A DNA stretch of 64,000 nucleotides. Source: Elmis aenea. Its lineage: Eukaryota; Arthropoda; Insecta; Coleoptera; Elmidae. Below are positions 11,328 through 21,415 of the stretch, in pieces (position 1 is the first letter of the stretch; each line of letters opens with the position of its first letter). The position numbers were made by a program, and so were the translations under genes. The notes under the pieces were generated by a model. That model had not been told where the DNA came from and ran no database searches. It saw nothing but the letters and a program-made list of their open reading frames with translations. Where the stretch lies: the NCBI GenBank assembly GCA_947652605.1, contig OX393581.1, positions 7,568,640 through 7,632,639 of the forward strand. The letters run 5' to 3'.

Positions 11328-12187
11328 CAGGGCATCCTATAGATCATTGCCACCTTTATTTTTTTTTTCCAATACTAGGTAAAAATACACAGTTAAAAAT
11401 CGACCTGGGTTAAATGTCTTGGACAAAATTTGGGTACCAATCTTGTCTTAAGTCTGTTTTATACTAAACTATTTTCGTTTAAGAAAATCGTATACGATTT
11501 TCTAGTACGGTGTCAATCAGAAATTAAAAATCTTGAACGAAAAATTCGTACGAAATTACTACGTGCCCTAAATGCGTCCAATTTTAGTATGGGCGCATGC
11601 GTATTCTACTGTAACTGTATCTGACCGCATGTCATTTGTGGGTTAGGTTAACTGAAACAATCAAACGATGTTAAATACCACTTATTACTGTTAATCCCTT
11701 ACAATTTATTTTGTAGGAATAAATATGTAGAATGGGACAAGTTATATACGTTAAATTTGAAAATGATTCGCTTTTTGTTCTGTGTTCAAATTGAACATTT
11801 GATTGACATGGTTACTCAAGGTGCCAACAAAATATGATAAAAGTTACTAAAAAGTAACCAAAATACATTAAAGTTTTCGTACCAAAAAATAGTACAATGT
11901 AAATGGTTCATATTTTCCATGCTTAATTCTTGAACGAAACTTTTGTATTAAAAATCGTATACGATTTTCTTAAACAAAAAAAATAGTACAGTATCAAACA
12001 GACTTTAAATTTGGTACCATTTGGAAAAATGTGTGGCCTATTACTATCCAAAAAAAGAAGACCGAACAATAGATAAATTGCAAATGACAAAGGACGTATA
12101 CAAATCGTCGCCCTAGAGTTAGTTGTTTTGTTCCATATAGATCGATTCGAGAAAATCGACTTTAAAGTTTCTGTTTTTATCACTCTG
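11328..12187. mobile_element. Candidate TA-flanked repeat with inner inverted repeats
   Basis: The region begins TATACAGGGCATCC at about 11326 and closes with CACTCTGTA near 12180, a loose inverted match. Inside, 11430-11502 is an inverted copy of 11949-12022, both centred on AAAATCGTATACGATTTTC, itself a palindrome. The segment 11795-11990 recurs in direct orientation at 55750-55955. Element limits are uncertain. Confidence 0.4.
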
Positions 12188-12376
12188 TAAAAAAAAAATA
12201 TATTGATGCGTTTAATTTATCTGAACAAGCTCTGAACTAGTACATTACTTAAATGATAAATTTAAAATTATGAAATTTTGAGTTACTACTAATTATAAAA
12301 TGAATATGGAACAACCTACTAAGCTGGTAATTACCTACTTTTTTATGCGTTTGTTCCATGTGCTCATGTGCATGGT
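12108..12376 (+). repeat. Dispersed repeat, matched in inverse at 29437-29706
   Basis: The segment from the CGCCCTAGAGTTAG block through GTTCCATGTGCTCATGTGCAT is found as a diverged reverse complement at 29437-29706. Shared landmarks are GATTTTCTC.., TATGGAACAA and AACCTAC. There is no coding potential. Confidence 0.65.
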
Positions 12377-12594
12377 AATTTTATAGTATAAGGAGTAAAG
12401 TTTATTTAAATTACAATGATTTTTTTTCATAGTGATAACGAAATAGCGACGATGAAAGTAAGGCTTTGATTTTTTTTGCGGAAAAATCTAATTTTTTAAA
12501 AAATACAATTAAAAATTATTTAATGATTGAAACAAAAAAGCTATAAAAAAAAAAAAATCGACATTTCATATTTTTTGCTGTAACATCTGAAGCA

Positions 12595-12726
12595 CTTGGA
12601 ATTTTGTACTTAAAAATTGATTGTAGCTTCTCTCATACTAAGGAATAAATCACCTAATTTAAACAAACCTGTATCTTGTATAATAAACGAGATCCCTATG
12701 CTGGAAATGTAATCTGGGACACCCTA
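12595..12726 (-). repeat. End of a TA repeat family shared with 53914 and 44548
   Basis: On the minus strand the segment begins AGGGTGTCCCAGATTAC, TTTCCAGCAT and GGGATCTCG. The same words start the repeat at 53914, and a diverged version closes the repeat ending at 44548. Confidence 0.6.
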
Positions 12727-12729
12727 AAT

Positions 12730-13935
12730 AGTTTTTTTTTTTTTTAATAATCATGGATAAAAATATAAGGTAATCTAAGAAAATTACAAGTACTGTAGAA
12801 ACTACGTTCCAGTTTAAATCTATAACGATTTTGTTAAAATAAAATTGCAAAAAAAAATGGAGATTAGCTTTGTAAACATTCACTAAAATCAGAATTAAGA
12901 CAAAATTAAAGGAAAAATTATCAAAAAATGCACAATTTGCAATACAGTATTTTTTTGTTTACAAATTACAATGTAATTCGCCAAAACATGTTTCAATTTA
13001 GTGCTATAATACATTTCATACAATTGCAGTGTCTAATATAGACGTGCAGTACTCAGGGTCAAACCATATTTGATCTATCTCAATAAAATTCCATACAAGT
13101 CCTGAATTCGTCTTTACTATTCGAAGATGTTTTTCTGCATGCGACGCACAGCGTACCAGAAAAAAAAACCGTTTTAATTCGTTTTCATCACCATTAAATT
13201 AAGTCCCAGCCTACTTAAAAATTATATTTACACGCTTACGTTTTGTTGTTGTTATTGTGGATAAAAATAATCTTTGAAATATGATTTGTACAAACGTTCA
13301 TTTACATCTCATGAATAGTTTTCTGTTTGACACAGTTTTCGTATATGGACACTCGAATTAAACCACATGTGATTTATTTGGTAACCTTTGCTCCCTTATT
13401 TGTTGCTAGTAATTTCATCCCTTATAAGGCCTAATATTAAATTTAGATGAGTAAACGTCTTAACTTAAGTCTGAGTCACTCTCGTTTCGTATCTAAACGA
13501 TTGTATTGCAAGATTGCAACCAATAATTACGCAAGGTGTGGTGATCAGTTGTTGCAGAAGTTTCTCGCTAATGTGTTTATCGTTTTCTCGTCTGTTTAGA
13601 CTTATTTGGCTGCAGATCTTTGGTGTTATAGCGATAATTATACGAAATTAGTTCTTTGAGAGCAAAGTCGGCGTGTTAGCGAATGATTTACGCCTAATTT
13701 TGCTATCGAATTGTGCAATTAATCCATGAAATTACAAGTTGCATTTTTGGATTGCAAGGAAGGACCCCTTCACTTTGTAAAATGTAGTTTTGATAGTTGC
13801 ATATGAGATTAAAAATAGGATAATTTACTTTAAAAAGTAGACAGATATGCTTTAATATAGGAATTGCTCGACGCATATTCTGCGGGCCCCTTGTAGCTTG
13901 TGAACGCAAATTTAAAAATTATTTTTTTTTAAACT
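12730..13935. other. AT-rich DNA, no gene recognised
   Basis: I see no coding region or repeat structure in this stretch. Confidence 0.5.
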
Positions 13936-14083
13936 ATACAGGGTGCCCATTTTTCTAAGTTGTTGTATGGGTAACTCCGTTAATATTAGAGATACAGAAA
14001 CGTTTAAATTAGCAAATTTGTGCAGAATTTAAAGAGGAATGTGATGCCATTTTAAAATTTAACCTATGTCATCAACTATTTAG

Positions 14084-15342
14084 CCGGAACCGGAAAATTC
14101 CCCGACAACAATTTACCGACGGAAGATTCCCCGACAACAATTCGTCGACAAACAATTCACCGACTGGAAAATTCCCCGACAGTAAAATTTCCCGACAAAC
14201 ATTTTACCGAATGGAAAATTCCCCGACAATCTGAAAAATAATGTTCCTATCATAATTAATCTTGGTCGAGCAACATAAAAGTTATCAAGAGTTAATGGTT
14301 TATAATTTAGAATAACGTTGGATTAACGTAATAGTACCTATTACCTCCTTGAAAGTGTTTACTTGATGATAATTCAGAATAATTTTGGACTAACGGTAAC
14401 GGTATAGCATTACCTACCTGAAAGTACAATTAACTTATTTTTCTTCATAAGAATGTAGGATTAATTTAAGAAGGGATTATTATAACAGTTTAATAGTCCT
14501 CACAACTATAAATACTTGCTTCCCCATTCTGAAATAACATTTCGATTCTATCATCGTAACATGGCTGTAGAATTTGTGTTAAGTGAAAAGGGCAAGCAAA
14601 AGTTGTTGTTTGATGGTTATTTATACCAAAAAGACAAACAGAACGAAAAAATTTACTGGAAATGTGATTATTACTCTAAAATAAAGTGCAACGCGCGAGT
14701 TACAACTCTTGGAGATTCTGTTCTTAAAACAAAAGGAGAGCATAATCATATTGCAGATGCAAGAGAAAAAGAAATGCTTAAATTTTATAATACAATACGT
14801 GAAAACGCAAGAACTACCCAAGACGCGCCACATCGTATTATCTCTACTGCATCAGTTGCACTTAGCCAACCTACTGCGGCCTGTTTGCCGAAAGTATCCA
14901 GCATGAAGAGAAGTATCAGAAACATCCATGCAAAGAACGACGGTGCTCCTGCTTTGCCATTCCATCGAAGTAAATAATTATGACCAGGAAGCAACTATTT
15001 CCGATTATTTACGTGGTATAGCCCACAACCTAACTTATTAAGAAAACCGTATAAAAAAACAAAAAAATAAACACAAAAAAAAATTAAAAACAAAAAATAT
15101 ATATGACAAAGGAATTTTTCCAACTTTTAAACACGCCAGCATAATGTTGCTCGTCCTAAGCCGAGATAAAGTGTGAAGGGAAGTTATTATTTCGTATTTG
15201 TCGGGGAATTTTCCATTCGATAAATTGTTTGTCGGGAAATTTTACTGTCGGGGAATTTTCCAGTCGGTGAATTGTTTGTCGACGAATTGTTGTCGGAGAA
15301 TCTTCCGTCGGTAAATTGTTGTCGGGGAATTATCCTAGATCC
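14084..15342 (+). mobile_element. MULE-like element with about 140-bp terminal inverted repeats
   Basis: The terminal inverted repeats span about 14086-14230 and 15198-15341 and are nearly identical, with small differences at the very ends. Each arm contains several tandem-like units built on AATTCCCCGACA. The target duplication CTATTTAG is exact at 14076-14083 and 15343-15350, an 8-bp size typical of Mutator-like elements. The only coding region is the FLYWCH frame at 14561-14977, so the element lacks a transposase catalytic domain and is non-autonomous. Confidence 0.85.
14561..14977 (+). CDS. FLYWCH zinc-finger protein, MULE transposase N-terminus without the catalytic domain
   Basis: The 138-residue frame starts at the ATG at 14561 (MAVEFVLSEKGKQKL). 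Residues about 3-63 form a FLYWCH zinc finger: the F, L, Y and W-C positions are present (GYLYQK, YWKC), with likely zinc ligands C35, C43, H61 and H63 (EHNH). A segment with LPKVSSMKRSIRNI and ALPF follows, as in insect proteins where FLYWCH precedes a MULE transposase. The frame stops at that point, and no DDE domain lies downstream before the right terminal repeat. FLYWCH fingers bind DNA. In the full-length family this part probably recognises the element ends, so a lone copy could act as a repressor, though this is inference. The frame is intact, unlike most transposon genes here. An upstream in-frame extension to 14516 lacks an ATG. Confidence 0.8.
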   Translation: MAVEFVLSEKGKQKLLFDGYLYQKDKQNEKIYWKCDYYSKIKCNARVTTLGDSVLKTKGEHNHIADAREKEMLKFYNTIRENARTTQDAPHRIISTASVALSQPTAACLPKVSSMKRSIRNIHAKNDGAPALPFHRSK

Positions 15343-15857
15343 CTATTTAGCATATGAGCTAAAACAAAAATAGAAATTGCCTTTTATAGATAGTTTTACG
15401 TAATTTTAAATATGTTAACGAAATTTTCATAGCACTCTCGATTTCCGAGTTATAACACAAACTTGCATTTTTTTAAATGGAATTCATAGTTGGCTGTGGT
15501 CTTATTAAAGTGTTTTTTTTTTCTCTCGTTTCAATGATATAGTGTTTGTTATACTTTTTTTCTCTTGACGTTTTTCTTTTAAATAACCAAAACTAATTTT
15601 GCATGTTAACTGCCTACTAATAGATGGGAGTTATGTCGTGTTGATGTTGTTTGATCTGCAAATAGTTATTTATGGGGTCATGAAAAAAATTCGGGTTTGT
15701 GAAAGTGAAAATGGGAATTATTTGAAAGACACAGATTTCCATGTTTAGGAAGAAAACATTTCCAATCTGTGTTGAAAGTGCTATTAAATAAATAATATTG
15801 AGAATTACAAAAGTTATCCCAGTTTCAAATGGTAAAGTTATTTTGGTCCACCCTATA

Positions 15858-16324
15858 TAATACCGCATAGTAGTACGGCAACTCCTGCAGCACCTAAAGG
15901 TTAAACAGATTATGCAAAAAAGGACCCCTAACGTGCTTATTAACGCCCCTTTTCTGTCATATTAAGGAGACTCTACAGGACCTAAAAATGCAAATTAATA
16001 ACGTTTAATGTGACTTCCACCTGAAAATAAAAACTGAATTCTACTAAAAGTTTGAAGAAGTGGGAAAATCTATCAAATTAAGAATGTGTATGCGGTAAGG
16101 ATTTTCTCCGTCTTTGAAAGAATGCACTTATGTAAAAAAATGATTTTCAGAACGAAGCACTCTTGGTTAAAATTGAGAACCAAAATGACATGTCATCTGC
16201 TAGACTAATTCTTATCAGTTCCAGTTACAGAATACTACCTAATATTGATTTAGAACAAAAAACGAACATCTCATTACCTTAATGTTTTATTGCTTTTATT
16301 TCTATTTAACCAATTATAAATTTG
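15858..16324. other. No gene recognised
   Basis: AT-rich sequence without recognisable motifs, between the repeat ending at 15855 and the SINE-like element. Confidence 0.5.
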
Positions 16325-16580
16325 CTGGCCTATTACAATAGACAACGGTTGTTGGTTGGTGAGCAACCTAGCGAACTTTCGGGAGGTCGTGGGTTCGAAT
16401 CCCGAGGCCTCCTGTCTTTGAATGGGTTTTAGGTGGTTTCCTCTACTTACTAAAGGCAAATGCTATGACAGTACTTTCACCTACTCTTTACCCTTACCTA
16501 CCTCAACCTTGTTTCCTCCCCCTTCACTTCAGTGATTGGCCATAGCAGAAAAATATACCAAAGTAGAATAAATCAGATGA
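16325..16580 (+). mobile_element. SINE-like tRNA-derived repeat
   Basis: GGTTCGAATCC at 16392-16402 is a perfect RNA polymerase III B box. It sits in a T-arm-like GGGTTCGAATCCC palindrome. A weaker A-box-like TGGTTGGTGAG lies about 35 bases upstream. A non-tRNA body (GGTGGTTTCCTCTACTTACT, AAAGGCAAATGC) follows and ends in AT-rich sequence near 16575. I see no complete cloverleaf, so a SINE is more likely than a tRNA gene. Limits are approximate. Confidence 0.5.
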
Positions 16581-18244
16581 ATTTAAAATAAAAGTAATTT
16601 ATTACAGAGAATTAAGTTTATTGAATAAAGCACTGTTGGTATCGAAAAAAGAAACAAAATCTTTAAAGTTATAAATAATTATTACCTCAAGAAGAAGTGC
16701 TTAGTTGATTTGAAACGTTCAATAAAATGTACATTAGCATTGTTGGCGTGTGCCCACAAGTATTTAACTTCTGCCCCCCAAAGAGAATTCCTTACCCATA
16801 AAATTCATAAATTTTACAGCTACATACATAGCGTGATAGATGCTTTGCCCAATAAAAAATGTATGCGTTCAGTTGTATTAGAAGCAGTTCGGTAGTAAAT
16901 TAAGTTTTCTGTTAATGGCATAAACCAGCTCTTTTTTATGGTATTTTTACGAAACAGTGAAGTTAATTGCTGAATCGGTGAATTATAACTAACGCATTAC
17001 GGATTGACGGCATCCTTAGAATAAAAATTTATGGAATATAAAAGTTATCGTGACTTTTTTGCCATGTACTAGTCTTTATTGATTATATTTCAATGGTAAT
17101 TGTTTTTTAAGTTAAATAATTCAATAAACAGCAAACTTCAGAATTTACGTTGGAATTTATTGAGGGATATTACACCAGAAAAACGAATGTGAGATAATAA
17201 ATTAAGACATGAAAAAAGTGCATTTACATAGGGAAATGAAACTTAAGAACTCCAAAGTTGGTTAACAAATTTATAAAATTTGTATATGTCTCCAAATTTA
17301 AGATATGAAATGATTCCTCTTCTCAACTTTTTCCCAAAAATGGACTTCCATTCTCTATTAAAAAATGGTCAACATAAGTTTTATGTCTATTTATCTAATT
17401 GTCGAGTTAAAACGTACATAATTTAGAATTTTTCGTTTGCCATTACGGTAAGCTGTAATAAATAACTGTGTAGCGAGCTTTAGGTGTATAGGAATGCAAT
17501 TAAATTCCAGTAATTTACTAAAGTGCCAATTTAGTACATAAAATACCCCATTATGGCACCTTGAAATTCCAAAATATTGCGTAATTGCCAAGTCAGGTGA
17601 TATAATTGTTACATGTTAATATTGTACAAGTTTACCTACTCAAATTCTCATCCCACTGTTTGGAGTGTGTTTTAAGACCGATCTTAATTTATGGTTTATA
17701 GTAGGCGCAAAAATGCGGTTCAATGACGAATATAGAAGCATGACTTTGAAAATATACTCTTACTGCTAACTTAAGATTGGATTAGTATTAGAATGGATGA
17801 TTTCTGAGATTTAAAACATTTGTTTTTCTATTTTATGGTTGTTGTCTGTTTTAGGTATCGCCACGGGTTTATTTATAGCTCTGAATGAATTAAGTTGGTA
17901 CTTTGAATATGTTCGCTGTAGATTTACTATGCAATTTGGTAGTTAAAGAAGGTTTAGTGTTAATAATGGTATGTTTTGTTAAAAGTGAATTTGTATAACG
18001 TGGGAAAATGTTCGTTTTGATAGAAATATTTTTTGAGGCCGCAAAAATCTGTTATGGAGAGTTATTTATGGTTTTTGGCGTATTGCCTAATCGCTGCCTG
18101 GTTAAAAGGGAAAGATAATAATGACATTTTAATCAGTTTGTAGCCAATTTAAAGATGAAAAGTCAAACTTTTTGTACCGCATTGCTACAGTTGATGAAAC
18201 TTGAAACCATCATTATGATCCAAACACCAAATACATGTCTAAAG
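16581..18244. other. AT-rich DNA, no gene recognised
   Basis: No recognisable reading frame, repeat or RNA gene. Minus-strand frames near 17391-17591 and 18163-18348 carry no motif. Confidence 0.5.
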
Positions 18245-19062
18245 CAGTGTTCCTTAAAGGGTAGGACGCGTACCCCCGGGGGCAGGTAAAAGGTTTTCAG
18301 GGGGTATGTGGCAATTTTTGGCAATGCAACATTACGCATTGTTAACAAAAAATACTTAAAACCTGTATTATTCTCAATAAATCATGTATTATGATGTCTA
18401 CAGATTGAAGACAAGTTGATGAAGCTGTTAAAATCATAAATTAAATTAAAAACCGTCTTCTTAATGCCAGATTTTTCTCTCAACTTTGCAAAGAAATAAA
18501 AATTTATCATCCACATAGCGATATTCATTTATTTTCACTTCGGGATGAACTACAATTTTTCATTTAAGAAACGTTTACGTAATTGGTAATTCTCAGATGA
18601 TGAGAAAATTATTATCAAATAGCATTGAAAAAGCTTGCAAAAGAATCTAGAAAAGTATTTTCCTGAACTGGACGGTAATAATGTTTTTATAAGACACCCT
18701 TTAATATCAGTAAATCTATGCCAAAGGTAGAGCTATAGATACCAGATTTGCAAGACAATAACGATTTTTTTACCCAAAGGTTGAGTTACTTTATAAACGT
18801 TGTATTAGGTGCATATACTCATAAGGTGATTGGGTTGAATTAAATTCTATTGCTTGGCAGATATGTAGTTTCTCTCGTACAAGGTTTACTTTTGGGTAAT
18901 GCAACTTCATATCTACGGGGTATGGTAGTGGTTTATGTGCAAAATGTAAAATTTATGGCCCATCTGGAATAAATAAATGAACGAACTGTAATTAAAAGCT
19001 CTTTACTGCCAGGTTTAGTTTTTTATTTCATTTTCATTTGGGCCGTAAAATCTTCACCCGTA
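18245..19062 (+). pseudogene. hAT (ZBED-type) element: terminus plus transposase C-terminal half, left arm
   Basis: CAGTGTTCC at 18245 followed by GGACGCGTACCCCCGGGGG is a typical terminus of ZBED-related hAT elements. From about 18430 the plus strand reads, with stops, IKNRLLNARFFSQLCKE, LRDELQFF and LEKYFPELDGNNVFIRHPL, then ATSYLRG. These match in order the central and C-terminal parts of this transposase group (the R-LF--LC-E, E-R-EL--F, YFPEL and TSYLCE regions). The catalytic N-terminal half is missing. From 18318 to 19062 it is the left arm of a large inverted duplication with 20635-21415. Confidence 0.7.
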
Positions 19063-20634
19063 TGTTTATGTATTATATGTTGATGTATTAGGTACATTAC
19101 ACAATAAATGTATTTTGAGTCCTCAAAACTAATACAATTGTTTTAAACCGACATTAATACCGGTATTCCAGCATTATTTGCAAACAATGTTGAATATAAG
19201 TAGTACATTTTTGGTCTGTTATGGGTCAAGAGTTGGTTCATTTTACCGTTTCAAAATTAAACAGAAAGCTAATTTTAAATATTTAGGATCGTTTGGTTAA
19301 ACGAAAAACAAATGGAAATCATAACAAGAAACACTTAAAAAGACTAATTGCAAAATACATTACAGTATTTGCCATCTTATTTTGATATAAATAAAGTTAT
19401 TAAGCAAAATATCATTGTTATCGAGCAAAATGTTATGCTTTTAACTAAACAATTTAATAATTTTTTTTTAATATTTGAACTAAAATTTGCTTAATTTCTA
19501 AGATGTTTCTGGTACCCTTGATTACTTCACTAAACTTCTTATTAGTGCTATGGTTGTTATTTTCTATTTTCATACAATTATAAGTCTATTAGCTTTTTAT
19601 AATAATTTATATAAAGAATAAAATCTGCAAATGTTTTTATGAATTTTAAATGAATACGTTTATTGGTAATAGTCGTTCATGACCAATCATTTACTGGCTA
19701 ATTACGTTTATTTCCCACGTGTAATTATTTTATCTTCCTGCTGTGATAACAAACCGTAAATAAAACATATTCCACATCTCATTTTTACAACCTTCTTATT
19801 AAAACATGAAGCTGCAATAAAACTAGACGACTATTGAAATGACTTTATACAAGTTTTCTAGAATTACATAAACATTAACATTGCTAGATAAAGTAGAAAC
19901 CTATCCATCATTAGGATGCTGGACTTATTATCATTTTTGCTGTCGGCTAACTTGGAAGTTATAGATGGTTAGAGAAATTGTTCAGTTCTATGCCGTGAGA
20001 ACAATATTTTCTCGGCCCTAATTGGAATCGAATAAAATATCAGCAATCTTTTGTTCGGTGTCAAAGTTAAACGAATTTATTACTGAATACGTTAATTTAT
20101 TGCTTATATCATAGGCGCGTAAAATTTCTTGTATACTTGTTTGGTTTATTTGTGTCTTGTACTTTAATTTGGATGAACGCGGTACTAGTGTAATGTCACA
20201 GCTTCTTTTTTTTTTCCTCAGGCACAATTGTATTTATTTGTTTTTTGATCGCTGCTTTAAGATTGTCCCGTGTTAATTTTGGATGCAATTTTGTTATTTG
20301 TTTATTAATAGCTCTCTATTTATTTGTGCGTCACTTAAAACAGAATATTTGCATCAACTTGAAGAGATACAATTTTTTGTCGTTAAGCAAGTGTTGTCGA
20401 TTTGCATTTAATGAATATTTTTAGATTAAATTTGCTTAGTGTGAACTTGAATCGTAACGAAACAGGCATACAAAATTTATTGTCAATTTTATGACTTGGT
20501 CAAATTTGATTAAGGCTACAGTTCGTACCTTAACGATCGTTAAAACTTTCTTGGGGGTACACTTAATCATCGGAATTTTGTTTTTATGGCCAAGTGACAA
20601 CTATATTGTAATGGATTACGAATTCTAATTAATG
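19063..20634. other. Spacer between inverted hAT copies, no gene recognised
   Basis: About 1.57 kb of AT-rich sequence without recognisable coding or repeats. A 69-codon minus-strand frame at 20018-20227 shows no family motif. Confidence 0.5.
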
Positions 20635-21415
20635 GTATGCGGGTGAAGATTTTACAGCCCAAATGAAAATGAAATAAAAAACTAAACCTGGCAGTAAAGA
20701 GCTTTTAATTACAGTTCGCTCATTTATTTATTCCAGATGGGCCATAAATTTTATATTTTGCACATAAAACACTACCATACCCCGTAGATATGAAGTTGCA
20801 TTACCCAAAAGTATACCTTGTACGAGGGAAACTACATATCTGCAAAGTAATATAAATGAATTCAACCCAATCACCCTATGAGTATATGCACCTAATACAA
20901 CGTCTATAAAGTAACTCAACCTTTAGGTAAAAAAATCGTTATTGTCTACAAATCTGGTATCTACAGCTCTACCTTTGGCATAGATTTACTGATATTAAAC
21001 GGTGTCTTATAAAAACAATATTACCGTCAGTTCAGGAAAATACTTTTCTAGATTCTTTTGCAAGCTTTTTCAATGCTATTTGATAATAATTTTCTCATCA
21101 TCTGAGGATTACCAATTATGCAAACGTTTCTTGTATGAAAAATTGTAGTTCATCCCGAAGTGCAAATAAATAAATAGGGACTCTTTCATGGAAAGCCAGC
21201 GAATATCACTATGTGGATGATAACTTTTCATTTCTTTGCAAAGTTGAGAGAAAAATCTGGCATTTAAAAGACGGTTTTTAATTTAATTTATGATTTTAAC
21301 AGCTTCATCAACTGGTCTTCAATCTGTAGACATCATAATACTCGTACATAATTTATTGAGAATAATACAGTTTTAAAGTATATTTCTAACAATGATTCCA
21401 TGCGTAATGTTGCTA
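20635..21415 (-). pseudogene. hAT (ZBED-type) transposase C-terminal half, right arm
   Basis: This is a diverged reverse complement of 18318-19062. It keeps more of the ancestral reading: on the minus strand QLCKEMKSYHPHSDIRWLSM preserves the H-D/E-RWLS box lost from the left arm. The 63-codon frame at 20728-20919 (ending with LLGNATSYLRGM..) covers the TSYLCE-like C-terminal region without a stop. The hAT terminus present on the left arm is absent here. Confidence 0.65.

Larger units (their letters stand above)
13939..15855. mobile_element. Candidate TA-flanked repeat interrupted by the MULE-like element
   Basis: The left end TACAGGGTGCCC (TA at 13937-13938) and the right end GGTCCACCCTATA (TA at 15856-15857) are inverted forms of the TACAGGGTG terminus. 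Without the MULE-like insertion (14084-15342 plus one duplication) the repeat would be about 650 bp. The stretch at 15475-15530 with ATAGTTGGCTGTGGTC resembles 63445-63500. That the two ends belong to one element is an inference. Confidence 0.45.

Noticed and set aside
16380..16410. tRNA gene
   Set aside because: Only the B box and T-arm-like palindrome are good; acceptor, D and anticodon arms do not pair. A SINE explains it better.
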